From: Pseudoips prasinana
Taxonomy: Eukaryota; Arthropoda; Insecta; Lepidoptera; Nolidae
Direction: 5' to 3'
Assembly: GCA_951640165.1 (NCBI GenBank)
Contig: OX621251.1
Location: 30,404,893 to 30,468,892, forward strand
DNA: 64,000 nt
Under the pieces are notes generated by a model. It was not told the DNA's origin. It ran no database searches and saw only the letters and a list, made by a program, of their open reading frames with translations. Of this stretch, positions 31,913 through 44,403 are shown one piece after another; the stretch's first letter is position 1; every line of letters begins with the position of its first letter. The translations under genes and the position numbers were made by a program.

Positions 31913-31939
31913 TACATTATGCCCACTCCATCAACAGGT

Positions 31940-32440
31940 AAGTAAATGTGTCATGAAATGAAACGAAGGCTGTGACTCAATTGCCCTGCTTTATGGTCCA
32001 GGTAGCGGCTTCGATCCTCGAGGAAGTCTAATATTTGTGTTCATGAACATGACTATTTGTCTTAGTCTGGGTGTTTTATGTGTTAAATACACAGAAATCA
32101 CCCAGACTAATAATAATATAAGCAATAATACTAATACGGCTGCCCTCGCGTATTAGTCGCTTAAATTAAGCTACTGTTTGAGAGCCTTTTGCGCTAGCCA
32201 ACAGCTCGTTGTTTTCAATTCTTTAATTTTAATATACCAGTGCATGTAAATACCCAAGTGCTGAAAAGCTCCTTGGATGTGTGGTCGAAAAGTTTGAAAA
32301 AAATATTATTATATGTGTTTTCTGTGTTAAATACACAGAAAACACCCAGATATTTCACTCAGACACATTACACAAAAATTTGTCCTGGGTAGGGATTGAT
32401 TCCATGACCTCTGGATTAGAAGTCAGGACTCTAACTACTA
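31940..32440. repeat. SINE fragments in opposite orientations with two hairpins
   Basis: A plus-strand SINE piece (box B-like GGCTTCGATCCTCGAGG, body TTGTCTTAGTCTGGGTG) runs into a hairpin (32062-32110, TTAGTCTGGGTG...CACCCAGACTAA around TGTGTTAAATACACA). At 32315-32345 a second, near-identical hairpin (GTGTTTTCTGTGT / ACACAGAAAACAC) leads into a minus-strand SINE head (GGTAGGGATTGATTCCATGA). The two hairpins are related copies. Confidence 0.55.
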
Positions 32441-32900
32441 GAAGAACAACAGTTTACTTACTTGTTATTAAGCACAACCATCGTCCAACGCCTCTATTCC
32501 TAATCGTAGCCCAACATAAATAAGACTTAACATCATTTAAATTAAATGCGAAAATATTCATAATTCACATCGATTCAATCAGTTTGACGGGTTTAATTGA
32601 TCTCAAGGAAAACTGCGACTTCGAGATCTAATTACGATACGTGCCTTTCACTAGACCTTCATATTAATGCCCGCAACTACGCAGTAGCGGACACTTATCT
32701 GCTTAGGCCTCTGTAGATCATGCGTGAATGTACCATTAATAATGTTTGTAGTCATGCCATAACGTAAGATCAACCAACAAATACATAAACCCTCTTCCTG
32801 ACACCAATTTAAGTTTAATTTTGTTCCGAATTACTGTAATTAAAGATAATTAAAAGTAAGTAAATTGTGCTGCGAATGGGTGCCAAAATGTAAAAGTAAA

Positions 32901-33047
32901 TCACACTAATATTATACCTCTTCTTCACGTCTAAACGGCTGGAGCGATTTTAATAAAATTTGGTATGGAGTTAGTTGACACCCTGGATCAACACATAGGC
33001 TATAATTTATAAAGTTTAATGCGTGTAAAACCGCGGGGCACAGGTAG
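32901..33047 (+). mobile_element. Short Helitron-like element
   Basis: Begins TCACACTAATATTATACCTC and ends GGCACAGGTAG, flanked by A and T. The terminal CTAG is mutated to GTAG. Internal CGGCTGGAGCGATTTTAATA and GGTATGGAGTTAG are standard for the subfamily. Confidence 0.75.
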
Positions 33048-35660
33048 TTAAATTATAATTCTACCTTGGCTATGAATTCGAGATCCTTGACTGCACATTC
33101 CGACGTGTAGGTAACCATTAGACTATCCCGTACTTTTTATTTCGCGTATTTATAGTAATAATATGCAAGAAAGTACAAAGTTTTATACATCATAATTCTG
33201 ACTCGTGTTAGCAACCGTAAAACACTTATACTTAGCTGGGTGCAAGTAACCTATTCATATTCAAATTACTATTTCATTTTCAAACATGTTCCTACAGAAC
33301 ATAGCCTTTAAATAACTTTGCTTGTCTCGATAATAACTAAAATATATTTACCGTAACACTGTCACTTGTATAGAAATGTACGGAAACATATATATATTTT
33401 AGACACTGTATTATACTAACGTATATTGAAATCTGTAAAATATTGTATGAAAGTTGGTCAATGCATCGAGAAAGTTAATATCCGTATTCCCTTTGATGTC
33501 AATTCTATTTTCATAAGAAATCATGTTACAAGTCTTGGCTAGATGAATGGTCTTCATGACCCGGTATAACATTGTATAATTGAAGATGAGATGAGAATTT
33601 ATTGAGATCAAAGGAACGTTGAAGGAGTTGTGTTATAGAAATTCGTTCCAGATTATTTCGACATTACGGAATTACTCCGTTCAGAGTATTCAGTTTTTAA
33701 AGCCTTTGTGCGTGTTTGTCTAGAGTAGTGCTTAATAAGGAACGTTGGAGCTAGATCAACGATATGTTAAGACAGTATTAATCCAATTTCCCTCGAATTA
33801 GCTACATTCTGCATACCGTCGAGCTAAAAAGGATTGCCTAATTTTGTAGAAAAACAAATTTATCGATATTGCCGCTTGCTATTTATATGACCACTCTATC
33901 TCATCCTGTAGGAGTTGTCCCGATGGAGTATGTACCAGAAAACGGGCAGCAGCATCTCCCAGACTACACTACTGTGCTGCGATAACTAATTTGTTCCCCA
34001 GAATGATGCCTTGGGGGACCCTTTGTCTAGCAAAGGGTGTCTATTGGCTGACGTGATTGATGATAATTTAATCCATTGCCAATCTTGCTCTACTCATCTT
34101 ACGTAAATTCAGTTAAGGTCAACTAAAGTAAACTAAGTTGAGCCTAAGGCATGTACAGATAAAACTCAGTTCAGAATCGTGCATTATTTCGTGTTAGCTT
34201 CACACTCCACGAACTTCTAATGAGTTTATGTTACACCTAGCTAAAGAATCTCAAGATTTTTGTATAATCAACTTGATGTTTGATGATTCGAAGTTTTTAT
34301 AACTGGTTCCTCTAAGAATGTATAACAAAGCAAATGATGATAAAATAAAACAATCCATAATTGCTGAAATAGAGAGAGACGCAGTCTTTCTGTAAAGGTC
34401 ATTTTATGAAGCAACGACTAATATTATATATTCTCAGTGTTTCCTTCACACCGGGAGTTAACAAAATTGAATATTCATGAAGCCAAGTACTCTGTCTGGC
34501 CGATTTAAAAATATACATTAAAAGAAAAATAAACATAAATAACATATATAAACGTACTTAATAAGATCTGGTTTGTAACGTAGCGGTTGAACGAGACTCG
34601 GCGGCGACTCTTGCGCCGGTCGTTCCGAATGTAGCCGAGTTTAAACGACTGTCCTCGAATGATCGAGGTTTACAGATGATGAAAAGTGCGGCTATAATTA
34701 ATCATAAAATTATGCATCTGCATCTGGTTTTAATAAGATTTATGAGAAAGTATTAATTGCCAATTTAAATTTTCATTTATTTTAGTAATCGGAAGTAAAT
34801 TAATACCTAAGTATAATCGGATGTTTTATTCACCAAGACATACCAGACTGTCGGGGTGGGAAGTATTACATCATCCGCATAGCTCAAACTCTCTACTTCG
34901 TTACGATTATTAAGACAATAAATATAAGAACGCGTAAATAGGGCAAACGTTGATTAAAATCCACTCAGTTTAAATAGATTTTCTATATATGCATTTATGG
35001 CATTAGTATGCAAACTTGGAGTCCACAAGTATTAGTCAGAGCAGTTAGGTCAAATGTCATGGTTATGTCTGCCGAGTGGACATACCATTCGCTTCCTTGT
35101 AATCGTATCGGTATGGTGTTGGCTTACACTACCGTCATGGCGCATCATATGAACCATTATTTGCACATGCTTAATTAATATTGAGGTAGGCATCCACCTA
35201 CTTATGCACTTCAAACAATTTTATTATTTGCATACAAAGATGTGGCGGAGTCAACATTGATTCTACTTTAAAACTTCTAACACTGAGTCACAGTCGACGC
35301 ACAATCTAAATACATATGTGGGTCCAGAAGAATGCAATTATGCAAGTTCGTTTGTAACGAACTGAACACTGAGAAATATGACGTCGATAATTATTTAGTT
35401 AGTACGGGAGGTCGACAGTTTTGAATTCAGAAGTATGGAAACTAATTTTTGGTCTTCTTTTGTTAATTAATAAAGTCGGTAGTATCAACATTTTGCAATG
35501 GGGTTTAGTGAAACTTGTATAAAAAACAAAACACCGTCGCTCTTAAAATCGATTGAGAGTACATAATAATTTAGGCTATTAAATATCATTAAAGTCATAA
35601 AAACATTTAATTGGTATGAAATCGGGGATTTAGTTTTTAAACAAGTTTTCTTTTATACAA
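33048..35660. other. No gene seen; one weak RTE-like remnant
   Basis: Mostly featureless. Around 33888-34070, TCTCATCCTGTAGGAGTTGT and AACGGGCAGCAGCATCTCC recall the RTE-like 3' end annotated at 8437, but decay prevents a firm call. A CpG-rich patch sits at about 34575-34660. Confidence 0.4.
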
Positions 35661-35825
35661 GGCCCGCATTAGGGAATCTAATCCCTGTGTCGCGGGATAC
35701 TTTACAAACATATAGTAGACGGACACAAATTACATCCAGACTCATTATTTATGGGTCACACAAATAATTGTCCGGCGCGGGACTTGAACCCGCGACATGA
35801 AGCGGCGAGGCGACAGTGCAGTCTT
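35661..35825 (-). mobile_element. tRNA-derived SINE, second family
   Basis: The complement contains GTCGCCTCGCCGCTTCATGT, box B GCGGGTTCAAGTCCCGC, ACAATTATTTGTGTGACCCA, GTCTGGATGTAATTTGTGTC and ends ...ATTCCCTAATGCGGGC. Matches the plus copy at 59117-59290, including the tail. The A-box end is partly lost. Confidence 0.8.
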
Positions 35826-36954
35826 TTATTTAACTGTTTATAATGACTATATATTATTAAAAAATACAGACTGAGAAAAATTAAACGGGTGCATACTTTT
35901 CCAAATATTCATCCAATAATAAATCCAAAGATTATTATCCGATTGGATAAAGAATATATTGTGTAGCGACTTTCCACTAATAGCCATTCGAATAATATAG
36001 AAGAGTAATCGATTTATACCGATTTAGATTATTCTATAGCATGAAGTATCGGTGTCCAAATACAAAAAAAAATGCTCGCGTAGAACCTTCCTCCGTTTTT
36101 AAGTTACTTAAAAATAAAATAAAAAGGAACAGTAGGTATCTAAAGAAAAATAATAGGATGTAATTTCTTTATAAACCACCACCGGTAGTTTAAGTACGAT
36201 TGGACGATTAAACGAAAACGACCGTTTAACATCAGATTCTAGTTCAAATTAAACGAATACAGTTTTCATTCCAATTAATTTTACTTTTTTAGAATTCCAG
36301 ATTTATGAAAAACGTGACCTGAATCGCGCCATTAAATCTAGTAACGTAAGAATAGCATAAAAAACAATGACCCCGTTTTCAAAACTAATCCACGATCAGT
36401 TCGAACTCCAAACACGAAGCGGTTAGTTTGAACTCTACTGATGCTTTGGACTTAGAACCTTACCTGAATAAGCCGACCCAAAGACATTCGATATTCAAAA
36501 AAACATCGTGTCATGGACCAATTAACGCCAATTTATTGCCAGTCGGCGCCTTCACCGTATCAAGTTACGCACAGGTGTTCCACCATATTAAAATATTGGG
36601 ACAATATTAATAAATAATGTTTCACTTCCAATTAATTTGAATTAATTATTGGTTTTATTCGTTTTTCAATAGGTTTTCGGTTGTTTGGAGACTCACTGTG
36701 AGAATTTATTGGGGGGCATAGAACTGTGACGCGGATAGAGTAGGCATTTTGAATTTAATTTAAATTGTATGACTTAAGAATTGCTAGATTCCATTTCGGT
36801 GTTATATGTGGCTTATTATTAATCATCAAAAATTGGATGAAGACGATTTATACTCTTGCACCTAAACCTCCTATTCATAAGTTTAATCTCCCAATATGAC
36901 TACTATATTTAAAATATTATTAGTTTAATTATTATCATCTTTTTTTAAACCGCG
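35826..36954. other. No gene seen
   Basis: AT-rich; the frame at 36428-36610 has no recognisable domain. Confidence 0.4.
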
Positions 36955-37146
36955 TCCCTAGCCCGTATATGCGTATAAATATCTGTGTCCGATGGGACTT
37001 AAGAAACATGCAATTCATGGGCTTTCAACATATATCATGACCCAAAACAACTATTTATAGGTCACACACATATCCATAATAATCAGGGATCAAATTTGAA
37101 ATCCGTGGACGCCGAGTTAAGTGAGGCGACATCACCAACTACCACA
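36955..37146 (-). repeat. Diverged second-family SINE
   Basis: Complement landmarks: box B region ATTTGATCCCTGATTATTA, TGTGTGACCTATAAATAGTT, and a tail resembling CGGGCTAGGGACGCGG. An extra stretch in the middle indicates indels. Confidence 0.55.
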
Positions 37147-37202
37147 AGTTAGTAAAATTATTTTTTAAACCCTAAATTGAATAGTTTTGTTGATATTGTG
37201 TA

Positions 37203-37516
37203 CTAGCTGTGCCCCGTGGTTTTACCCGCGTTAAACTTTATAAATGATTACAGCTCCTCCACCGTAGGTGATACCGTGATAATATGTAGCCTATATGCTG
37301 ACCCGACCTCTTAATATTCTTGCAAAATTTGACGTAAATGCATGCAGTACTTTTTGAGTTTAGCCCGGACATACATACAGACAAACAGACAAAAAATCTA
37401 TAAACTATATTTTTGGATTCGATATCGATAGTAGATCACGCATCAAGTATCCTTTTTCAAAAATATTCAATATACTGTTTTGACTTTCCTACGATTTTAT
37501 TATATGTAAGTATAGA
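37203..37516 (-). mobile_element. Helitron-like element, long subfamily
   Basis: Complement of the 21401 subfamily: 3' CTAG at 37203-37206 followed inward by CTGTGCCCCGTGGTTTTACC, 5' TC at 37515-37516. Flanks are A (37202) and T (37517). The landmark GAGTTTAGCCCGGACATACA is present. Confidence 0.82.
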
Positions 37517-38757
37517 TGTATGACTAACTGATGTAGTTCGAGACCAACTGTTTTTTATTTTCTCTACACACATTGTAGTTACACGTGCCACAATCATAAA
37601 CACATCTCAAACGAAAGTCATTATGGAAGTAACCTTTGCATAGTAAGGTATAACTTATTTAGTATAGGAGGAGGTTTTTTAAATAAGTGTGTTACGTGAA
37701 ATATTAAGTATCTTAGCTTACTTGACCGTGAAATGGAAAACAATATTCACCAAATTCGTGTACTATGATTGCGTAGTTTGGGAAAGTTAAATTAAGCATT
37801 TCAATTAATATATGGATTCAATTCCTTATAGTCTGTTACGTAAGGTTGTATCCCATTAAATGTGCAGTTTAATAGATTTAATAGCTATAAACTTTTAGAG
37901 TAGGATAAGATTAAAGGGGAAAATATAAATTTAGCCACGTTTTATGTGAGTAAACTCACACGAGTTGCAAGCGATCAGGTAAAACTTTATATAAAAAAAA
38001 TATATAACTTATTTTTAAATACATATACGAGGAACAATTCATTGTACTATATTTACTAAGATAATCATCCATTACGTGGGATGGGTTCACCCTGTAACAG
38101 AGAAACGCCAACGCGTCTCATAGGAGTCATTGTTAAGGAACTAATTGTTTTAATATGTATGTTAAATGATCTGTACCTACAAAAATAACTTAAAAATAAA
38201 GTTAAATTAAACTGTTTCTTATGTAATATTATTAGTTAATTATTAAATATTTTCGTGAGCTGGAAAAACATTACTAATCTTAATTATTTGTAGGAAGGCA
38301 TGTATTGGTTTGGTCATCTGGGATCTGTAATGTTATTGTATTTTACGGATTTATAAATAATTTTCATTTGGCCTGTATCTAAAACTAATACCTATATCTA
38401 AAACTAATTAGCTTTGACATACGTAGCCAAATTTTATTTCATTAATTAGGTGCCTAATTCTAGCAATTTCGTTACATATAACTTCATTATGAATGTAAAT
38501 GGTTTCTAAAAATGAATAAAATCTTCGCGACACCTGCAAAAGTTATATAACTGTTTCTTTTTAATATCTTGTAAAAGTAGATATGTACTAGGTTTCACGT
38601 AATAAATAGTAATCTGATACGTGCTTAGAGCGTTAGGTATAAAAAAAGATTAAGTATATTACAAGTAGGTAGTCTAAAATATATACCTTAATTTTGGACA
38701 CCTGTGGTTTTTGATATTAATGACCCTCCAGTCCTCATTTTAAAGAAAACTTATGTA
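37517..38757. other. No gene seen
   Basis: AT-rich, stop-dense in all frames, no recognised repeat. Confidence 0.4.
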
Positions 38758-38844
38758 CAGACGCCAGCTTATGCTTTTGTGATAAAGTTGAAAACCTATA
38801 AAAGAAATTTGACAGTTTGGGGTAGCTGGATTTGCTGGCTTCTG
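38758..38844. mobile_element. CAGACGCCAGC foldback MITE, deleted copy
   Basis: An 87-bp copy flanked by TA on both sides (38756-38757, 38845-38846). The left arm is cut after CAGACGCCAGC and joins the interior TTATGCTTTTGTGATAAAG directly; the right arm GGTAGCTGGATTTGCTGGC is retained. Confidence 0.8.
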
Positions 38845-39200
38845 TACCTACGCTTGCACCAACTTATTCATACGCTCAGTTGGTCTTAAGGTTCGTTTAA
38901 GCATATATAACCTAATATTTCTTTATTTATTTAAATTAACAGGTAATATTCAAAATAATAGGGAAATAAGTCCCGGTATCGTGGGTACTAAATCTACAGA
39001 CATACAGTTAACAGTACCGTCACGTTGCATGCCCTGACACTATGAAATATAAAGATATATTAAAAACCATTTATGGATCATATAAGAAGATGTTATGTAT
39101 GGAGATTGAGATCGATATACGGACTACTTTAGCACTTGCATCTCATTTGAAGTCTGAAATGGGATTTGAAAATCCAACCTTTTGTTGAATACTTTAAGTA

Positions 39201-39335
39201 CAGACGCCAGCTCATCCAGCTTTCCTCATCTGTCAAATTTCTTTTATAGATTTTCAGCTTTATCACAAAAGCATAAGGTTCACTTTCAATTGGGGAAATT
39301 TGACAGATTGGGTTAGCTGGATGTGCTGGCGTCTG
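39201..39335. mobile_element. CAGACGCCAGC foldback MITE, copy
   Basis: 135 bp, starting CAGACGCCAGCTCATCCAGC and ending GGATGTGCTGGCGTCTG. TA precedes it; the right flank reads TT, a probable mutation of the TA duplicate. Same internal order and length as the copy at 23294. Confidence 0.85.
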
Positions 39336-39655
39336 TTCATAATTGTTTGGAAAGTTTGGTTATATCTGATTTATGCTTCCTATGTGTGATGAACTAGTTT
39401 ATAATTTAAATAAAATCGCAAAACATATTCTAAATGGTGTGAATTAATACCCTACTTACAATTTGGAATACGATTCATTATGTGTACTATAAAAATGTTA
39501 TTTAGATAAGAAAAACAAATCACAACCGCATAATTAAAAGTAGATTAATAAACTGTTATCCTTATAGCTGACACGAGCGCGTTTTTCATGTATTACATTA
39601 CATATTAGAACAAGTTACAGATTAAATAATTGAGATAGGAACGTACAGACGCCAG

Positions 39656-39780
39656 CACATCAAGCTACCCCAATCTGTCAAATTTCCCCAATTGAAATTG
39701 AACCTTATGCTTTTGTGATAAAGTTGAAAATCTATAAAACAAATTCGACAGATTTTGGTAACTGGATGTGCTGGCGTCTG
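39656..39780. mobile_element. CAGACGCCAGC foldback MITE, inverted interior
   Basis: 125 bp between TA dinucleotides (39654-39655, 39781-39782), CAGACGCCAGCACATCAAGC at the left and GGATGTGCTGGCGTCTG at the right. The asymmetric centre is in the opposite orientation to the copies at 23294 and 39201. Three family members lie within 1.1 kb. Confidence 0.87.
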
Positions 39781-40092
39781 TAGAAAATTAATCAGACAAT
39801 ATCGTCAACAATCTTTCTTTTTTACTAAGACAGATTAAAATCTCCGATTTCATAGTTTGATAACATAATTCTTAACGTAACGATGTACTGAGTTTTAGGT
39901 TATTATTGATTACCGTCTAAATTAGTTGTTTAGAATTGTGATTAGATAAAAAGAGAGATCGAAACATGTTTCCAATACACCAAATTCCTGGCACAGAGAT
40001 AAGTGAAAAATATTAGTCATATTTTTTTATTTGTACATATTTTTTATAATTATTTTTATAGCAATGAAATTCATCTATCTACAAAACATTAT

Positions 40093-40216
40093 AGGTGTAA
40101 TTTATTTACAAAAGAAAAGTAGTATATGTAGTATATCAGTTATCTGTTCTCCACAGTTTAAACTCTGCTTATTTTGGGATCCGATAGCCGTATGTAAATA
40201 ATGTCCCAGGATATTA
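40093..40216 (+). repeat. SINE 3' fragment
   Basis: AAAAGAAAAGTAGTATATGT, ATATCAGTTATCTG and the terminus GTCCCAGGATATT of the first SINE family; the head is missing. Confidence 0.7.
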
Positions 40217-40354
40217 TTATATTTACTAAAAAAACTATAGCTTGCAAGATTAAACTTAGAAAGCTACTTATATTTTTTTTTAACAAGTAGTAAAACGTTA
40301 GTATTTATTATTTTTATTTAAACAATTTGTCAAAGATGGGCCACGTCAGAAGAA

Positions 40355-40462
40355 GAAGAATATAATGACAGTAAACGAGGTAAAAGACGTATGCAAAGAT
40401 CATAACAAGAGGAAATCCGTGTTCTCTGCCTACCCCTCTGGGAAACAGGGATGAGTCTATGT
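40355..40462 (+). pseudogene. LINE C-terminal coding fragment
   Basis: The frame reads MTVNEVKDVCKDHNKRKSV then FSAYPSGKQG before a stop. It is homologous to the minus-strand fragment at 48752-48976 ([29 protein letters not shown]). This is the C-terminal extension found in lepidopteran endonuclease-reverse transcriptases. Only the last ~35 codons remain. Confidence 0.6.
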
Positions 40463-40575
40463 AATTTGTCAAAGGTATATAAATAAAAAATCGGTGTGTT
40501 ACAGTAACATTAGTTGGAGATGTAAAATTATTTGTAGATTATTTAATGCATTTTTTAAAATAAAATAAAATAAAC

Positions 40576-40766
40576 AAGGGTTTTATTCTCGTAGACTTTA
40601 AAAAAGCGCTTGTAAGTAGTCAGAACATATTCGTAGTAATATATAATTAATTTATAATTATTTCTAGGTACATACCGATATTTAGGTACACGGATTGTAG
40701 GAAATAATTTACAATAAGATTTATTTTATAACAGTAACGATATTCAGCTAACTTAAATTAAGTTAT
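40576..40766 (-). repeat. LINE 3' UTR terminus
   Basis: Homologous to 63719-63905: both contain CGTAGACTTTAAAAAAGCGC, TATTTAGGTACACG and TTAAGTTATTGTC. The complement of the left edge has an AATAAA near its end, as expected for LINE 3' ends. No coding part attached. Confidence 0.55.
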
Positions 40767-41017
40767 TGTCTAATTTCCCCCCCATTGAGAACTCAATTTA
40801 TGTTTGTAGGAACGTTTAAACAGTACTCAGGTACATATCTAACGCTGTTTGTATTGAACAGAGCCTCAGGTCACAAGGCGCCGGTACAATGCGTTCGATG
40901 TAGGATATTTCTCGGAAGGACCCGTGCGGGCCTGTGTGCGTTGAACTCTTTTGTATTACAACGTGAAATGTCTACAATTTTTGTACCTTTATGGCATTTT
41001 TTTACTTTTCTGTTTCT

Positions 41018-41828
41018 AATTTCTCTAATAAGTATCAGTTATTTTTGAAGTTATACTTCTTTTGGCGCGATGGAGAAAAATGATGAGAGTGAATTTTTAC
41101 GATGCGCGCGCACACAGACACCAAAAAATTTAACAGCATGAAGTTAATTCTAGGTGGTATGAGAGTGAATTTTTACGATGCACGCGCATCGTGCGCGCGC
41201 ATCGTAAAAATAACAGCATGACGTTAGTTCTAGGTGGTATGAAAATTGATAACTATGTTCAAGTTGTATATTAAGAAGTATAACTTCTAACGCGTGTACA
41301 TAAGTACACACAAGTTTTTTTTTTTAAATCATATGGAAATCCCATTAGCACTATTTTGAAACCGAAAATGGTTTAAGTTATAACGAAAGGTCGTTAAAAA
41401 TACTATAAATGTAACATAAAAAAAAAAAATAATAATAATAATAAATGGAATATAATAATAAGCACTTCACTATCTATTAAGCTTATTCAAATTATTAGAA
41501 TAAAAGTAATTTTTGTGTTTCTTTATAGGCTATGGTTTAATATGTTTAATTTGATGTGCCGTGTCTATGAATCACTTGGGACTGTGTTAATTTATAGTGT
41601 TGCAATGAAAACGGACAGTCAGACGTGCATATATTTTAATATTAATACGTAACTAGTAATTTATATATAAATCTAATATTATCTTGCAAATCAAATAATT
41701 TCTTTAAATTATCTATTATGTCTTTAATAGATAATTTATGATTGTTTCAAATTGTGATAATTTCTAAATAGTGCTAATGGGATTTCCATATGATTTTCAA
41801 AAAATAACTGATACTTATTAGAGAAATT
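41018..41828. mobile_element. Foldback element with 63-bp TIRs, itself interrupted
   Basis: The right arm 41766-41828 is continuous. Its complement occurs on the left in two pieces: 41018-41049 (AATTTCTCTAATAAGTATCA...) and 41326-41356 (AAATCATATGGAAATCCCAT...). The intervening 41050-41325 is another repeat. The interior has no protein-like frame. Target duplication not evident. Confidence 0.75.
41050..41325. mobile_element. Nested repeat inside the left TIR
   Basis: Its ends carry GAAGTTATACTTCTT (41047-41061) and the exact complement AAGAAGTATAACTTC (41273-41287). Inside is a 76-bp near-tandem duplication (GAGAGTGAATTTTTACGATG at 41085 and 41161), the second unit containing a large palindrome around GCATCGTGCGCGCGCATCG. 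The right edge ends in a T run. Confidence 0.65.
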
Positions 41829-41991
41829 TAATCCTAAATTATGTTGATTGCCGTTTGTTAGGGCTATTGTGTTAGAGGGATCGTAGCTTCAATCATTGTG
41901 TAAATAAAAAAGATTAAAAGGAGTGTGTTAGGTTTAGGCACACGCCCCTAAGAACACGTTATGCCATATTCGGTCCCGCTTGTAAAGAGAA

Positions 41992-42269
41992 TCTATACAT
42001 ATAATAAAATCGTACGAAAGTCAAAACTGAACATTGAATATATTTTAAAAACGATACTTGGGGCGTGATCTACAATCGGTATCGAAGCCAAAAATATAGT
42101 TTTTAGAATTTTTGTCTGTTTGTCTGTGTGTATGTCCGGGCTAAACTCAGAAAGTACTGCATGGATTTAATTAAAATTTTGCATGAATATTACTAAGAGG
42201 TCGGGTCAACATATAGGCTGCATATTATCACGCTATCATCTACAGCGGAGGAGCTGTGATAATTTTTTT
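41992..42269 (+). mobile_element. Helitron-like element, 3'-truncated
   Basis: Starts TCTATACATATAATAAAATC and follows the long subfamily to GAGGAGCTGTGATAATTTTT, where it stops before the hairpin and CTAG. The 5' flank base is A. Confidence 0.8.
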
Positions 42270-42898
42270 CGCGGCGCACAGATTGTGTATATTACGATGG
42301 TTTCAGGCAGTTACTAGTCTTATATAATGTCCTCAATGTGTCCCATCTTTCATTCAAGGCATGAAGGTAGTCGTCTTGTCTAAGGTTGTTCTACTTCTAA
42401 GGCTGTCGATTATCTGCCCTCCCTTTCCACAAATAGAATTGGGACAAAGGCATGGCAGATGAAGATAATCCTTGTTAATGATATTGAGCAGCGGCAAAGA
42501 GTTCACGTAACTCGATTACTTCCGGCTTCATTTTTATCAAAAGTGTAAAATCTATGATGCCACTATGTTATCGAGTTCAATCAATCATTCTCAATCTTGG
42601 TACCTGGAACGTGGACAATCATTGCATTTATAAGTACTCTGCAATAACCACCCTTACTACCTATATAATACAGACCCTAATTGTATCTACCGACGAGGCA
42701 TCTACGTATGAGATCAGAGAAAATGCAGAAACCGTTGTGTATTAGCATTATTTCTTCGTATATAAAGCGGCCTTGCATAAGCGTTAACATACTTACCTAA
42801 ACTTTTATAAAACTTAAGCATATGTTTTATTTGTGTAACGGTTGTAAATAATTATAAAATAATTTATTTTACAATTTTGATTAATAATAATAATAATA
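42270..42898. other. No gene seen
   Basis: AT-rich; frame 42554-42745 has no recognised domain. An (AAT)n microsatellite ends the interval (about 42883-42902). Confidence 0.4.
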
Positions 42899-42975
42899 AT
42901 ATCTTGGGACAATGTCACACAGATCATCCTAGCCCCAAACTAAGCAAAGCTTGTACTATGGGTACCAGGCGACCA
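42899..42975 (-). repeat. SINE 3' fragment
   Basis: The complement ends CCCAAGATATT and contains CAAGCTTTGCTTAGTTTGGG; the rest of the SINE is missing. Confidence 0.65.
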
Positions 42976-43008
42976 TATACATACATCATTAATGATTTTA
43001 TTTTTTAT

Positions 43009-43230
43009 TTTATAATGGTAATCACCATTATATTTCGTTGCTGCATCCTCGAGATTTTCATATTACACAGTAGTACACTCTTCAATGTGCTGGACATCGA
43101 ACACTTTTTTAGAGCTTGCCACATTAAAAAAGACAAAATGGCGCCTCTGCGTGCCACGTGGCCGGCTGGAAAAACTTCATTCGCTCTTAGTGTTCGGACC
43201 TCGAAACACCAATTCTTTTTATTTTATTTT
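43009..43230 (+). repeat. Partial, inverted copy of the long-TIR element
   Basis: 43028-43190 is the complement of 48060-48240 over ATTTTCATATTACACAGTAG, GTGCTGGACATCGAACACTT, AGAGCTTGCCACATTAAAAA, AAAATGGCGCCTCTGCGTGC and CACGTGGCCGGCTGG. It ends in GAAAAACTTCATTC and then a pyrimidine-rich TTTTATTTTATTTTCAG that resembles a splice acceptor. The open frame through it is explained by the repeat. Confidence 0.7.
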
Positions 43231-44403
43231 CAGTAAACAAGTGTTATAATTATATTATAGTGACATTTAATGTGAATTAATGTATTGGCCTATAAAATGG
43301 GCTAGTTTTAAGTGCACGAAGAAGGAATATGAAGAATAATTTGGTGCCGATTGAATCTACGAAATGCCGAGTCTCAGCAAAAAATGTAAGTACATACTTA
43401 CTCTCCAGCAAATATGAATATTTTACGAATTCTTTGTCTAATCGTGATTGGTCATGCATATTAAGGTGACCGACTGTTACAACGATACTATCATTTTATT
43501 TTATTACCAATTATGATTACATTACACACCCCCCTGGCAAACAGGCGTGGCGTTAGTTTTACTAGCTGAATGTTTTCTGGCATTATTAGGTTATTCTAAC
43601 CTATTTTACAGTTAGCCATTCTATGGAATAAGACCTACCCTTTGTGTCGTTGTGTAACCGTGTAAATGTATCGGTTGTAAAACCCTAATAATTACAATGC
43701 CCTGGGGCAATGTTTGGGTTAAAATCATATGGAGTTGTGATGATTTATTATTTACAACCTGATTACTTTACTTACACAACTAACCTAGATATCTGCCAAG
43801 TGTTCTCTGAACAATGGGGGAAAATTATAATGGATGCACTCAACAAGGAGAATACAGGACTGAATCCTGAAATAGAAAATTTTCAGTTCCAGGAATTCAT
43901 TTATGCTATAGAGGTTATTTTCATTCAACCATTCAAATAGCTTTATTCTAAATAATCTCCAATGTAGTTTCTATTTAGATTAGTAGGTAACAGAAACGTA
44001 CGCACATAGCCAGAATGCTTTTATTATATTTGATTGACCAAGTACACGTACAACTCAAGTACAAGTCCCGATGTTGATCCCGTCGACTTTTAGCACATGT
44101 ATTAGTAACATGGGTTACCAGTTCAGCGAACATGTGATTGATTTGCTAGTTTTGCAGACATGGTTTTTCCAGTTAAGTTGACTGTGATTGCTGTAAAAAA
44201 CTTGTGGAAAATAGAATTTGTATATGGTGAACGTGTATTAGTTTTGTTTGATATCAAGTATAACAGAAAATGTTGTTAATTGTTTGTCCATTAATTTGAA
44301 ATGGTATTAGTAATTTACTACGTAACTAAGTAGCTGTAAATATTCGATCTATTAATTTGAATATTATAAGTTAATAATAACAATAAATAAATGTCTTGCC
44401 ATC
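43231..44403. other. No gene seen
   Basis: AT-rich. The frame 43710-43940 (76 codons) lacks recognisable domains. Confidence 0.35.

Noticed and set aside
42877..43236. 119-codon gene with KDKMAPLRATWPAGK
   Set aside because: The frame runs across a SINE fragment and a copy of the non-coding long-TIR element that occurs inverted at 48.1 kb.
43710..43940. 76-codon host gene
   Set aside because: Composition is weakly protein-like, but there is no domain, no start context and no neighbouring exon.
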